Shown here one piece after another: positions 45,410 through 54,856 of a DNA stretch of 64,000 bases. The number at the start of each line of letters is the position of its first letter. Positions within the stretch are counted from its first letter, which is position 1. Made by a program: the position numbers and the translations under genes. A model generated the notes under the pieces. The model did not search any database, was not told the DNA's origin, and worked only from the letters and a program-made list of their open reading frames with translations. This stretch comes from Thetidibacter halocola (GTDB taxonomy: Bacteria; Pseudomonadota; Alphaproteobacteria; Rhodobacterales; Rhodobacteraceae): NCBI RefSeq assembly GCF_018224955.1, contig NZ_JAGTUU010000007.1, forward strand, positions 247,153 to 311,152, written 5' to 3'.

Positions 45410-45739
45410 TCAGGCCGAGATATCGACCTCGACATCGAGGAAGGGCGCGTATTGCTGCGCGCCGAAGATGTCGCCGTCGCCCGCGCTGCCCGAAGGGCGT
45501 TCGCGCAGGATGGTGAACTTGATCGCGTAGGCCGGATCATATTCGACGAAGTCGGTCAGCCGGGCGGGATCGACGTTCAGCGTCCGGCAGACGCTTTCTC
45601 GCGTCAGCACCCCGGACCGTTTGACCATCTCGTAGGTGTCACGCTCGCGGAAGATGATGTCGAAGGTGATCTTGTCGGTGCCAGCGTTCTTCGATCGGAT
45701 GGTCTTGGCCAGATCGGACAGTTTTTTACGGGTGTTCAT
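45410..45739 (-). CDS. DUF4387 domain-containing protein
   Basis: A 109-residue protein matching DUF4387 over its entire length: LSDLAKTIRSKNAGTDKITF, DTYEMVKRSGVLTRESVC, VEYDPAYAIKFTILR and GDIFGAQQYAPFLDVEVDI. It lies eight bases downstream of the AtuA/DUF1446 gene, a pairing that I know from many genomes, so the two probably form one enzyme. It is the last gene of the sigma-54-linked cluster. No reaction is established for the family. Confidence 0.9.
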   Translation of the reverse strand: MNTRKKLSDLAKTIRSKNAGTDKITFDIIFRERDTYEMVKRSGVLTRESVCRTLNVDPARLTDFVEYDPAYAIKFTILRERPSGSAGDGDIFGAQQYAPFLDVEVDISA

Positions 45740-45747
45740 GGCGTGCC

Positions 45748-47106
45748 TCAGCCGACAACTTCGGTATGGGTGGGGAAGAGCTCCAGCGGGTCGCCGACCG
45801 ACATGGTGTGGTTGAGCGTCCAGCGATAGGCGGGGCTGGCCGGCATCACCTCGTCGAGCACGAAGGAGACACCGCCGGCGGTGCCTTTCACGTCGGGCAG
45901 ACGCGCGTAGAACATCTGCCGCGTGCCCGTCATGCAGACCTCCTCGGCCATCTCGCGGGTGGGCGCCACGCCCTGCACCACGACGCAGAGCTCGTGTCCG
46001 GGCTTGTCCTTCAGCGGCTCCATGTCGCCCATCACGCCGTTGCGGCCGAAGACGCTGTAATGCAGTTTCCAGCCGGTCGGGCCAAAGCGCTCCTCGGTCT
46101 GCTTGCGCGCCCAGTCGATCACCGCGTCGACATTGGCGATGGTATAAGGATCGCGGATGCCCGCCATGCCGACGAACCGTTCGCCTACCTTGCCCGAGCC
46201 CTCCAGCTTGACCCGGAAATCCTCGGCTGGAACGAATTCCATGCCTGTAACGCGGGTCGTGCGGTCGGTGACCTGCTCGTAGCGGCAGTTCGTCATGTCG
46301 AGCAGGCCGCCCGCGACATATTCGTGGAAAGGGTTCGAGCGTTCATACATCGCGTGCCCGGCCACGGATGCGACGGTGCAGCGCTGCCAGGGCGCCATCG
46401 CCGTCACCGAAACCGAGTCCTGCGTGATCTCGCCCATCACGGTTTCCTTGGCGCCGTAGGGCTCGGCGCAGAACGAGGCGCATTCCAGCACCTTGCCAAG
46501 GTAGTAGCTCTGCGCCTCGGGGAAGCCCTTGAAGAGCGCGCAGGCGGCAAAGATCGCGCTGTCCGAAGACCGACCGCCGATGATGACATCGCAGCCCTCC
46601 TCCAGCAGCCGAACGAAGGGATGCACGCCAGCCATGGCGACGACCCGCGAGGTCGCGTCGAGTTCTTCTTCGGAGAGGTCCTCGCGGGCATCGAGCCCTC
46701 GGATGGATGATCCGCCGCGGATCTTGGCGCGGACGAGTTCCCGGTCGACCTCGGAATAGAACCAGCCCAGCTTGAAGGGCGCGAGTCCGTGGCGCGCGGC
46801 GAGGTCGCGGATGATCTGCACGTACATGTCGACGCGGCTGTTCGAGCCGGTGTCCCCGGCCGAGCCGATCAGCATCGGGACGCCGATGCGCCGCGCAGCC
46901 AGCAGCATTTCCTCGAGGTCGTGCTCCTGCCAGGCGCGCGGGCTCGCGCAGCTGTCATTGCCGAGCGGCACGGGGCCGATGTCGTCGCTACCCGAGTCGG
47001 CGGCGATGAAATCGGGGCGGGTTTCCACCGCCAGGCGGAAACTCTCGGTCTTGAGCGGGGCAAAGCCCAGATGCCCGTTCGGGCAGATGATCCGGATGGA
47101 CGACAT
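45748..47106 (-). CDS. AtuA/DUF1446 family protein
   Basis: A 452-residue protein of the acyclic-terpene-utilisation AtuA/DUF1446 family. Typical segments are DFIAADSGSDDIGPVPLG near the N-terminus, LIGSAGDTGSNSRVDMYVQI, GCDVIIGGRSSDSAIFAACA and CASFCAEPYGAKETVMGEI. It pairs with DUF4387 downstream. AtuA itself is linked to citronellol/geraniol breakdown in Pseudomonas, but the paired form occurs in other pathways, so a terpene role should not be assumed. A sigma-54 promoter lies directly upstream (47143-47158), 37 bases before the ATG at its near edge. Confidence 0.88.
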   Translation of the reverse strand: MSSIRIICPNGHLGFAPLKTESFRLAVETRPDFIAADSGSDDIGPVPLGNDSCASPRAWQEHDLEEMLLAARRIGVPMLIGSAGDTGSNSRVDMYVQIIRDLAARHGLAPFKLGWFYSEVDRELVRAKIRGGSSIRGLDAREDLSEEELDATSRVVAMAGVHPFVRLLEEGCDVIIGGRSSDSAIFAACALFKGFPEAQSYYLGKVLECASFCAEPYGAKETVMGEITQDSVSVTAMAPWQRCTVASVAGHAMYERSNPFHEYVAGGLLDMTNCRYEQVTDRTTRVTGMEFVPAEDFRVKLEGSGKVGERFVGMAGIRDPYTIANVDAVIDWARKQTEERFGPTGWKLHYSVFGRNGVMGDMEPLKDKPGHELCVVVQGVAPTREMAEEVCMTGTRQMFYARLPDVKGTAGGVSFVLDEVMPASPAYRWTLNHTMSVGDPLELFPTHTEVVG

Positions 47107-47142
47107 GACTTCCTCTCGCGCTGGGCGTCTTGCCCTTCCTTA

Positions 47143-47158
47143 TGCGCAATCCGTGCCA
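47143..47158 (-). promoter_or_regulatory. sigma-54 (-24/-12) promoter of the AtuA-DUF4387 pair
   Basis: Minus strand TGGCACGGATTGCGCA: the -24 GG and -12 GC are exactly 10 bases apart, and 14 of 16 positions fit TGGCACG-N4-TTGCA (GC in place of TT). Transcription would start about 12 bases downstream, near 47132, leaving a leader of about 26 bases to the ATG at 47106. The sigma-54 activator gene lies just upstream and ends at 47254. Confidence 0.75.
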
Positions 47159-47253
47159 GAACGGCGGGCGTTTTGCCGGGCGGGGAAAGGCCCGTCACGG
47201 GCGAGATGCGCGAAATGCGCGCAAAGGTGTGGAGATCGCGCGGCGTCGCCGGT

Positions 47254-48234
47254 TCAGGGCTTCAGCAGCCCGAGCTTGATCATCTGGTGGCGCAGGGCGT
47301 GGCGTGACAATCCCAACAGGCGCGCGGCCTCGCCGGGGTTGTCGCCCGCGGTCGACATCGCCCGGCCGATCAGCTCGCGCTGAAAGGCCTCGGTGGCGGC
47401 GTGGTAGTCGGTGGGGTCGTCCGTGGGCGCCGGGACGAGGGTGCGATCCGCGGGACCCGCGGCGTTGCGCAGGATCCGGTCGGGCAAGTGGCGCGGCAGG
47501 ATCTCGTTCTCTTCCTCGAGGATGAAGATCCGCTCCAGCAGGTTCTCGAGTTCGCGCACGTTGCCGGGCCAGGGATAGCGCAACAGGATCTGCTCGGTTT
47601 CCGGTGCCAGCCCGGTGACCGAACGGCCATAGGCGCGGTTGAAGCGGGCGATGAAGTGCCGCGCCAGCGTCAACACGTCGTCGCCCCGGTCGCGCAGGGC
47701 GGGCAGGTTCACAGCCACCACCTGAAGCCGGTAGTAAAGGTCTTCGCGGAACCGACCCGAGGTCACCTCGGACAGCAGCACCTTGTTGGTGGCGGCGATG
47801 AAGCGCACGTCGACCTTGACCGGCTTCACCGCACCCACGCGGCGGAATTGCTGGGTGTCCAGCAGGCTGAGCAGCTTGGCTTGCAGGGTCAGGTCCATCT
47901 CGCGGATCTCGTCGAGAAAGACGGTGCCTTGGTTTGCGGCCTCGACCAGCCCTAGCTTGCGGTCGATGGCGCCGGTGAAGGCGCCTTTCTCATGCCCGAA
48001 CAACTCGGATTCCAGCAGGTTTGCCGGCAGTGCCGCGCAGTTTATGTCGACAAAATCGCGCGCCGCGCGGGTCGAGACCTGGTGAATCATCCGCGCCACG
48101 AGGCCCTTGCCGGTGCCGGTCTCGCCGTAGATCAGGACAGTGCGGGTCGGGCTTCGGCCGACCTTGTTCACCAGCCTGCGCAATGAGTCGATGGCCGGGG
48201 AATTGCCGACCAGTTCATTGCTGTAATCCGCCAT
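47254..48234 (-). CDS. sigma-54 activator (bEBP) without sensory domain
   Basis: A 326-residue AAA+ bacterial enhancer-binding protein. It begins directly with the AAA+ domain: Walker A GETGTGKG (residues 37-44), the sigma-54-contacting loop GAFTGA (84-89), Walker B VFLDEI (105-110), and sensor/arginine-finger region with FREDLYYRLQVVAVNLPALR. A Fis-type HTH closes it (NPGEAARLLGLSRHALRHQM). There is no receiver, GAF or PAS domain, so activity may be set by expression or by a partner protein, as for PspF. After the Walker B, Arg replaces the usual Gly of DEIGEM. It lies between the C45 gene and AtuA on the same strand. Confidence 0.93.
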   Translation of the reverse strand: MADYSNELVGNSPAIDSLRRLVNKVGRSPTRTVLIYGETGTGKGLVARMIHQVSTRAARDFVDINCAALPANLLESELFGHEKGAFTGAIDRKLGLVEAANQGTVFLDEIREMDLTLQAKLLSLLDTQQFRRVGAVKPVKVDVRFIAATNKVLLSEVTSGRFREDLYYRLQVVAVNLPALRDRGDDVLTLARHFIARFNRAYGRSVTGLAPETEQILLRYPWPGNVRELENLLERIFILEEENEILPRHLPDRILRNAAGPADRTLVPAPTDDPTDYHAATEAFQRELIGRAMSTAGDNPGEAARLLGLSRHALRHQMIKLGLLKP

Positions 48235-48260
48235 GCCGCCTTTCCGGTCGCCCGCGCCGC

Positions 48261-49322
48261 TCAGCGGCAGGGCGTCATGACCTGCCAGCGTCCGAGGCAG
48301 GGCGTGCCTTCGCTGATCTCCATTCCCCCGACCCTACACGAATAAATGGCCGAGGAAATTGTCTCGGCGCCGTCACCACCCTCGCCATGCTGGCAGATCG
48401 GGGCGGCATCCGGGCCGGGATGCGTGGCCATCAGGTCTCGGGCAGCAGCAGCTGTCCAGTCCCGGCCGAGCAGGACCCGCGCCAAGTGGTCGAACCGGGC
48501 CTGCGAGTTTCCGGCGATCCGGTCGCCAGCGGCGCCCAGCGTTTCGTCGCGGGTCTCCGTCGCGGTGTAATGGTTGGTGCGCCATTGCAGACCACCCTCG
48601 GCAATCGCCGGGCTATGGGCCGAAAGTTCGACCGAGGCTGTCGCCCCGCCCCGATCCGCCATCACCAGCGTGCCGCCACCCGCATGCGGCAGGCTTCGGA
48701 TCATTGCCAGGGCCTCGGCCACCGTCGCGGCGCGGGCAAGCAGGCGCGGCAGCAGGAAGTAGCGCAGCCAGCCGACGCGGTGCCGGTTGACCGCCACTTG
48801 CGTGTCGGCCACGGCCAGCCCCGCCGCGTTGATCCCCGAGGACCAGGCCGCAAGACTGCCGAGGCTGCCAAGGCTCAGGATCTGCCCGGTCGCAATGTCC
48901 GGTCCCTCGTGGCGCAGCACGCACTGGATGCCCAGGTGACGGCCGGAATAGTCGCGGTTCTTGAACACCAGCGGCCCCTCGGGACCGTCGTTGACGGCCA
49001 CTGCGCTGCACCCGTCTATCAGTGTGGCGCCGCCCTTCATGTCGCGCAGCGTGCCCAGGTGCAGATGCGCGAAAAGGTCCGGTTCTGGCAAGGCGAAGGC
49101 ATCGGCGATGCCGCGCAGCTCGGCGAGGCTCTCGGGATCATGCGCCTCGTGAAAGGCGCGCTGCGCCGCGAGGTAGTCCTGGGCCGCTGCGTCGATCAGC
49201 CCTTCCGCGCGGGCCTGTTCCACCCGGGCCACGGTCGCCGCGCGCAGCGTCTCGACCGGGACCGCGCCCTGCTGGGCAAGTCCGCGTTCGTATGCGGTGC
49301 CGCGCGCGGTGACCTCGATCAT
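48261..49322 (-). CDS. C45 family autoproteolytic acyltransferase/hydrolase
   Basis: A 353-residue Ntn-hydrolase-fold protein of the isopenicillin-N acyltransferase (C45) group. The predicted self-cleavage site and nucleophile is Cys105 in LIDGCSAVAV; further family features are FKNRDYSG, GSLGSLAAWSSGINAAGLAV and WRTNHYTATETRDET. Such enzymes cleave or form amide bonds between an acyl group and a small amine. ATG 49322 overlaps the stop of the preceding ABC ATPase (ATGA); upstream extension of the frame is unsupported. It probably cleaves the compound imported by the coupled transporter. Confidence 0.88.
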   Translation of the reverse strand: MIEVTARGTAYERGLAQQGAVPVETLRAATVARVEQARAEGLIDAAAQDYLAAQRAFHEAHDPESLAELRGIADAFALPEPDLFAHLHLGTLRDMKGGATLIDGCSAVAVNDGPEGPLVFKNRDYSGRHLGIQCVLRHEGPDIATGQILSLGSLGSLAAWSSGINAAGLAVADTQVAVNRHRVGWLRYFLLPRLLARAATVAEALAMIRSLPHAGGGTLVMADRGGATASVELSAHSPAIAEGGLQWRTNHYTATETRDETLGAAGDRIAGNSQARFDHLARVLLGRDWTAAAARDLMATHPGPDAAPICQHGEGGDGAETISSAIYSCRVGGMEISEGTPCLGRWQVMTPCR

Positions 49323-50323
49323 CGCACAGGTTCCAGCAGGCTGAGGTTCCCGTCCAGACGGTGACAGGCTGCGACATGGCCCGGCCCGACGCCCCGGCTT
49401 TCCGGCGGCCGTTCCGCGCAGGCGGGAATGGCCAGCGGGCAACGGGTGTGGAACTTGCATCCCTTCGGCGGCTTCAGCGGCGACGGCAGATCGCCCTGCA
49501 GCCGCACCCGCGCCTTATCGCGCCGGGGGCCGACCTCGGGCACCGCCGACAGCAGGCTTTGCGTGTAGGGATGGCGCGGGTTGTCTAGCACCTCGGCGAC
49601 CGGGCCGGTCTCGACGATCTCGCCGAGATACATCACCGCGACCCGGTCAGCGAGGTAGCCGATCACCGAGATGTCGTGGCTGATGAACAGGTAGGTCAGG
49701 CCGAACTCGCGTTTCAACTCCAGCAGCAGCGCGATGATCTGCGCCTGGATCGACACGTCCAGCGCCGAGACCGGCTCGTCGCAGACGATGAAATCCGGGT
49801 TCGACACCAGCGCCCGGGCGATGCCGATGCGCTGCCGCTGGCCGCCCGAGAACTGGTGCGGATAGCGGTCGAGCTGGCTGGCCCTCAGGCCCACGCGTTC
49901 TAGAACACGGGCGGTGATCGCGCGCGCCTCCTCGCCGCTGGCGATCCCGTGCAGCGCCAAGGGCAGCCCCACGATCTCGGCCACGGTGCGGCGCGGGTTC
50001 AGGCTGGCATATGGATCCTGAAAGATGATCTGCATCCGCCGCCGCATCGCCTTCAGGTCCGGTGCGGCCAGCGCGGTCACATCCGTGCCGTCGAAGGTCA
50101 CGCGCCCCGAGGTCGGCTCATGCAGGCGCAGGATCGCCCGGCCGAGCGTGGACTTGCCGCAGCCGGATTCGCCGATCAGGCCCAGCACCTCGCCCTTGGC
50201 GACGGTGAGGGAGACATCGTTCACCGCCCGCACGACGCTGCGAGGGGTGCCGACAAGGCGCTGCGCCAGCGAGCGGCGCGCCTCGTAATGCTTGGAAAGA
50301 CCGTCGACCTGAAGCAGGGTCAT
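49319..50323 (-). CDS. oppF: oligopeptide-type ABC transporter ATP-binding protein (OppF-like)
   Basis: A 334-residue ATPase, second of a pair. Walker [10 protein letters not shown] (near residue 53), [15 protein letters not shown], Walker [13 protein letters not shown] and the C-terminal oligopeptide/dipeptide Cys motif [11 protein letters not shown]. The ATG overlaps the oppD stop, and its stop overlaps the C45 gene start. It is part of the complete importer oppA-B-C-D-F at 49319-54779. Confidence 0.93.
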   Translation of the reverse strand: MTLLQVDGLSKHYEARRSLAQRLVGTPRSVVRAVNDVSLTVAKGEVLGLIGESGCGKSTLGRAILRLHEPTSGRVTFDGTDVTALAAPDLKAMRRRMQIIFQDPYASLNPRRTVAEIVGLPLALHGIASGEEARAITARVLERVGLRASQLDRYPHQFSGGQRQRIGIARALVSNPDFIVCDEPVSALDVSIQAQIIALLLELKREFGLTYLFISHDISVIGYLADRVAVMYLGEIVETGPVAEVLDNPRHPYTQSLLSAVPEVGPRRDKARVRLQGDLPSPLKPPKGCKFHTRCPLAIPACAERPPESRGVGPGHVAACHRLDGNLSLLEPVR

Positions 50324-51309
50324 GCCATCTCCTCCAGCCGCAGGCAGCGGGAGCGGCGGCCCGGCCCGGCATCGCGCATCGGCACCTCGACCAGGCATTG
50401 GGGTTGCGCCAGCGGGCAGCGTGAATGGAACCGGCACTGCGGCGGCAGGCCCACGAGGTCCGGCACCTGCCCCATGATCGGGGTCAGCGGCTGGCCGCGC
50501 AGCGCGGGCCGCGGGATCGAGGCCAGCAAGCCGCGGGTGTAGGGGTGACACGGCGCGCCGATCACCTGGTCGGTCGGCCCTTCCTCGACCACCTGCCCGG
50601 CATACATCACCATGACACGATCGCAATGCTCGGCCACCACGCCAAGGTCGTGCGTAATGAGGACTACCGCCATGCCCAGCCGCGCGCGGATGTCCGAGAT
50701 CAGCTCCAGCACCTGCGCCTGGATCGTCACGTCGAGCGCTGTGGTAGGTTCGTCGGCGATCAGCAGCTTGGGCCGGCAGGCCAGCGCGATGGCGATCATG
50801 ATGCGCTGACGCATCCCCCCCGAGAACTCGTGCGGATATTGCCGCAGCCGCGCCTCGGGCGAAGGGATGCCGACAAGGCCCAGCATCTCGACCGAGCGGT
50901 CGCGGATCGCGGTGCGGCGGGCCGTGCGGCCAGTCGGCAGCGTCTCGTCATGCGCCTCCAGCACTTCGGCCAGCTGTTCGCCCACGGTCAGCGCGGGGTT
51001 CAGCGCGGTCAGCGCGTCCTGCATCGTCATCGCGATGTCGCGGCCGCGGATGGCCCTCATCTCCTCGCGCGACAGATCGCGCAGGTTCCGCCCGTCGAAG
51101 AAGATCGCGCCTTGCGTGACCTGCCCCGGCGACCGGACCAGGCCCATGACGCTGGAAAAGGTCACCGACTTGCCCGAGCCGCTTTCGCCGACGACACCCA
51201 GGCATTCGCCGCGCGAGACCTTCAGGCTGACCCCGTCCACCGCCCGGACCAGCCCGGCGCGGGCGTGGAACTCGGTGTGCAGGTTGCTGACCTCGAGAAG
51301 CACGGTCAT
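50320..51309 (-). CDS. oppD: oligopeptide-type ABC transporter ATP-binding protein (OppD-like)
   Basis: A 329-residue ATPase: Walker [10 protein letters not shown], a divergent Q-loop ([12 protein letters not shown], where MIFQEPM is usual), [15 protein letters not shown], Walker [15 protein letters not shown] and the C-terminal Cys motif [16 protein letters not shown]. It overlaps oppC upstream and oppF downstream by four bases each. Works with OppF on the two permeases. Confidence 0.93.
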   Translation of the reverse strand: MTVLLEVSNLHTEFHARAGLVRAVDGVSLKVSRGECLGVVGESGSGKSVTFSSVMGLVRSPGQVTQGAIFFDGRNLRDLSREEMRAIRGRDIAMTMQDALTALNPALTVGEQLAEVLEAHDETLPTGRTARRTAIRDRSVEMLGLVGIPSPEARLRQYPHEFSGGMRQRIMIAIALACRPKLLIADEPTTALDVTIQAQVLELISDIRARLGMAVVLITHDLGVVAEHCDRVMVMYAGQVVEEGPTDQVIGAPCHPYTRGLLASIPRPALRGQPLTPIMGQVPDLVGLPPQCRFHSRCPLAQPQCLVEVPMRDAGPGRRSRCLRLEEMA

Positions 51310-52205
51310 TCGCTGAACCTCGGGTCGAAGGCGTCGCGCAGGCCCTGGCTGGCGACGTTGATCGCAAGCACCAGCAGCAGGATGGCGAGGCCCGGGAACG
51401 TCGAGACCCACCAGGATTCGAGGATAAAGGCGCGGCCGTCCGACACCATGCTGCCCCAGCTGGCGGTGGGCGGCTGTACGCCCAACCCGAGGAAGGACAG
51501 CGAGGCCTCGAGGATGATGACGTTGGCCATGCGGATGGTCGAAACCACGATGACCGGCGACAGGATGTTGGGCAGAATCTCGCGCCACATGATGTGGCGG
51601 GGACCGGCGCCCAGCGCCCGTGCTGCCTCGACGTATTCCAGTTCGCGCACGGCCAGCGTCTCGCCACGCACAACGCGGCAGGGAATGACCCATTCCTTGT
51701 AGGCCAGCGCCAGCACGATGTTCACCAGGCCCGGCCCCATCATGGCCATCAGGCCGATGGCGAAGATCAGGTAGGGAAAGCCCAGCAGGATATCGACGAT
51801 CCGCCCGATCACAACATCGACCCAGCCGCGGAAATAGCCTGCGGCGAGCCCGGCGAGGATGCCCACGCCGGTGGCAAGCAGGATGACCGCGATACCGATG
51901 AAGATCGAGATCCGCGCGCCGTAGATGATGCGGGACAGGATATCGCGCCCCAGACCGTCGCAACCCAGCGGAAAGGCCCAGTCGCCGCCCTCGATCCAGG
52001 CCGGCGGTTGCAGGCGGCGGAAAAGGTCGGTGGCGTTGGGGTCCTGCGGCGCGATCAGCGGCGCCGCGACAGCCATCACGACGAAAAGCAGCACGACCAG
52101 CGCGGAGGCCACGGCGAGCCGGTTGCGCCGGAACTCGCGCAGGTTCCTACGGAAGAGCGAGTCCGCGGCGGGCGCGGACGTGGGCGCAAGTGCCGCGTCG
52201 GTCAC
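51306..52205 (-). CDS. oppC: oligopeptide-type ABC transporter permease (OppC-like)
   Basis: A 299-residue permease starting at a GTG (52205) that overlaps the oppB stop (GTGA); the open frame extends upstream only over antisense-like sequence of oppB. Family motifs are LGCDGLGRDILSRIIYGARI, the EAA loop ELEYVEAARALGAGPRHIMW and FLGLGVQPPTASWGSM. The N-terminal 25 residues are Ala/Pro-rich and cytoplasmic. Second permease of the sigma-54-linked importer. Confidence 0.93.
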   Translation of the reverse strand: MTDAALAPTSAPAADSLFRRNLREFRRNRLAVASALVVLLFVVMAVAAPLIAPQDPNATDLFRRLQPPAWIEGGDWAFPLGCDGLGRDILSRIIYGARISIFIGIAVILLATGVGILAGLAAGYFRGWVDVVIGRIVDILLGFPYLIFAIGLMAMMGPGLVNIVLALAYKEWVIPCRVVRGETLAVRELEYVEAARALGAGPRHIMWREILPNILSPVIVVSTIRMANVIILEASLSFLGLGVQPPTASWGSMVSDGRAFILESWWVSTFPGLAILLLVLAINVASQGLRDAFDPRFSE

Positions 52206-53209
52206 AGCTTCACCCTCGGGTTGAGCACGGTATAGAGGATGTCGGCGACGAAGTTCAGCAGGACGTAGGTGATCGCGTAGAGCAGCACCGCCGCCTGGAC
52301 CAGCGGGTAGTTCCGCAGGAAGATGCTTTCGACCACCAGCCGCCCGAGACCGGGCCAACCGAAGACCGTCTCGACGATCATGTTGCCGCCCAGCAGGCTG
52401 CCGGTCTCGATCGCGGCGACCGAGACGGTCGGGATCAGCGCGTTCTTCAGCGCGTGGCGGAAGATCACGCGGCGGTGCGACAGGCCCTTGGCCTCGGCGA
52501 AGGTGATGTAGTCCTGCCGCATGACCTCGAGCATCGAGGCGCGGGTCACCCGCATCAGGATGGCGGTCATCGGCAGGCCGAGGGTGATCGCCGGCAGGAT
52601 CAGGTAGCGCAGCGCCTCGCCGAAAGCGGCGAAGTCACCGGCCAGCAGTGTGTCGATCAGCAGGAAGCCGGTGACCGTCGGCACCTCGCTAGCATAGCCG
52701 ATGCGGCCCGAGACCGGCAGGATTTGCAGGTGTACGGCAAATAGCATGATCAGCAGGATCCCGAACCAGAACCCCGGCAGGGACACGCCCAGCAGCGAGC
52801 CGACCGTCGCCAGCCGGTCGAAGATGGAATTCTTTCGGATCGCCGCCAGCACGCCCAGCGGAATGGCGGTGGCCAGCGCCACGATCAGCGCCACCAGAGA
52901 CAGCTCGATGGTGGCCGGCAGCCGCTCGGCTATCACGTCCGCCACCGGGCGGCCGTGGTAGAAGCTCTGGCCGAAGTCGAACTGCACCGCGTTGGCAATG
53001 AACAGGAAGAACCGTTCCACCATCGGCCGGTCGAGGCCGAGGTCGCGGCGCAGTTCGGCCTCTTGCTCCGGCGTGATCGCCTGTTCGCCGACCATGATCT
53101 GCACCGGGTCGCCCGGGGTCAGCGCCAGCATCACGAAGACGATGAGGCTGACCCCAAGCAGTACGGGGATAAGCTGGATAAGGCGCTCCAGCAGCTTTCC
53201 GAGGCTCAT
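52202..53209 (-). CDS. oppB: oligopeptide-type ABC transporter permease (OppB-like)
   Basis: A 335-residue permease with N-terminal helix LLERLIQLIPVLLGVSLIVF, the TPGDPVQIMVGEQA motif, the EAA loop QDYITFAEAKGLSHRRVIFR and a C-terminal ILYTVLNPRVKL. It starts 31 bases after the binding-protein stop and overlaps oppC by GTGA. First permease of the importer. Confidence 0.94.
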   Translation of the reverse strand: MSLGKLLERLIQLIPVLLGVSLIVFVMLALTPGDPVQIMVGEQAITPEQEAELRRDLGLDRPMVERFFLFIANAVQFDFGQSFYHGRPVADVIAERLPATIELSLVALIVALATAIPLGVLAAIRKNSIFDRLATVGSLLGVSLPGFWFGILLIMLFAVHLQILPVSGRIGYASEVPTVTGFLLIDTLLAGDFAAFGEALRYLILPAITLGLPMTAILMRVTRASMLEVMRQDYITFAEAKGLSHRRVIFRHALKNALIPTVSVAAIETGSLLGGNMIVETVFGWPGLGRLVVESIFLRNYPLVQAAVLLYAITYVLLNFVADILYTVLNPRVKL

Positions 53210-53240
53210 ACCCGTTCCTCCCGGTTCCGGTCCGGCCTGG

Positions 53241-54779
53241 TCAGTTCAGGCAGGCGTCGTGCAGGTTGATGCGGCTGTCGGCGCTTGGCTGCCAGCCGGT
53301 GACGCGCTTGGACACGCCGTAGATGTCCTTGGGGACCCAGAGGTAGACGTAGGGCTGGTCGGCGTTGATCATCATCTCGGCTTCCCGGTACATGCCGCGG
53401 CGCTTGTCCACGTCGAGCTCGACCGCGGCGGCATCCAGCAGCGCGTCGAGCGCGGCGTTGGCATACCCGGCCGAGTTGCCCCGGTCGTTGGTGCGGTGCG
53501 TCGGCGTGAAGATGTCGAACGGATCGAGCGAGCCGTTGCCCCAGCTGGTGAAGAACATGTCGCCGCTCTTGGGCGCGCCCTTGGTGCGCCACTTGTCGGA
53601 CAGCTGAGCGCCTTCGCCCACGGTCACGGTGGTGCGGATGCCGGCGTTGGTCAGCATCGAGGCGATGGCCTCGGCGGTGTCCTTGAACGCGCCCTCGGTG
53701 TCCATCGTCACGTCGATGCCATCGGGAAATCCTGCCTCGGCCAGCAACGCCTTGGCCTGCTCGGGGTCGTAGCCCACCTTGGGCAGTTCGCTGGAGCCGA
53801 AGGCGTCGGGCGACAGGATCCCGTCGATCGGCGCGGCGTTGCCGCCCAGGATCTTGTCGATGATCAGCTGCTTGTCGATCGCCATTGCGGCGGCCTGGCG
53901 CACCTTCACGTCGTCGAAGTATTCGCCTTCCATGTTCATCGCGATGAAGAAGCTGCGGGTTCCGTTCACGGTCATCACCTGCGTGCCGTCGTTCGCCTCG
54001 ACCTGCTTGATCGAGAAGGCGGGCAGTTCATTGATGATGTGGACCTCGCCGGCAAGCAGCGCTGCGACTCGGCTGGCGCTCTCCGGGATGATCTTGAAGA
54101 TCACGCGGTCCACGCAAGCCGGCCCGACCGGAGGAATGTCGGTCGCACCGCCGTAGTAGTCGTCGAACCGTTCGAGGATGACGGCGTCTCCCTTGCGCCA
54201 TTCCGCCAGTTTGAAGGGTCCGGTGCCGTTGACCTGGGTCGCGAGCCCCTCGTCGCCGACCTTCTCGACGAAGGCCTTGAACACGATCTGCTGGTTCGGC
54301 AGCATCGCGGGCAGGATCGGCCAGGGTTCCGAGAGCGTGATGCGCACCGTGTCCGGCGCAGTGACGTCGACCGAGGCGACCGGCCCCATCAGGCCCTTGC
54401 GGGGGCTGGTCTGGCCACCCATCGCGCCGTCGACGGTGATCCGGTCGAGCGTGAATTTGACGTCTTCGGCCGTCATCGTGCTGCCGTCGTGAAACTTGAT
54501 GCCGGAGCGGATCTTGAAATCGTATTCGGTTGGCGAGACCTGGGTGATCGACTCGGCGATCTCGGGGACGACCACCATGTTGGCGTCCCGCGTCACGAGG
54601 CCATCATACATGTTGCGGATGATTGTTTCGGTTTCGCGCTTGCGGTGGTTGGCGGGATCGAGCGTGTCGGCATCCAGCGTGAAGCCGACGATCAGGTCCG
54701 CGGCGCTCGCGGCGACGGGAACGAGGGCTGGAGCGGCGACCAGTGCGGTAGCCATCAACAGTCGGGGTAGTGCCTTCAT
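53241..54779 (-). CDS. oppA: ABC transporter substrate-binding protein (OppA/DppA-like)
   Basis: A 512-residue family-5 solute-binding protein with signal peptide (MKALPRLLMATALVAAPALV, cleavage likely after ASA) and the family start LIVGFTLDADTLDPANHR. Later features are FKIRSGIKFHDGSTMTAEDV and FTSWGNGSLDPFD. ATG 54779 is chosen because AAGGGAG lies just upstream and the signal peptide begins there; an upstream in-frame ATG at 54863 falls inside the sigma-54 promoter. Ligand class (peptide, opine or acylated amine) is open. Confidence 0.93.
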   Translation of the reverse strand: MKALPRLLMATALVAAPALVPVAASAADLIVGFTLDADTLDPANHRKRETETIIRNMYDGLVTRDANMVVVPEIAESITQVSPTEYDFKIRSGIKFHDGSTMTAEDVKFTLDRITVDGAMGGQTSPRKGLMGPVASVDVTAPDTVRITLSEPWPILPAMLPNQQIVFKAFVEKVGDEGLATQVNGTGPFKLAEWRKGDAVILERFDDYYGGATDIPPVGPACVDRVIFKIIPESASRVAALLAGEVHIINELPAFSIKQVEANDGTQVMTVNGTRSFFIAMNMEGEYFDDVKVRQAAAMAIDKQLIIDKILGGNAAPIDGILSPDAFGSSELPKVGYDPEQAKALLAEAGFPDGIDVTMDTEGAFKDTAEAIASMLTNAGIRTTVTVGEGAQLSDKWRTKGAPKSGDMFFTSWGNGSLDPFDIFTPTHRTNDRGNSAGYANAALDALLDAAAVELDVDKRRGMYREAEMMINADQPYVYLWVPKDIYGVSKRVTGWQPSADSRINLHDACLN

Positions 54780-54856
54780 ATCGAAATCTCCCTTGTGATC
54801 ATGCCCCGTTTTCTTTTGGGTGCTTTGGTCCGGTTGGCTTGGACACCCTTTCAGTA

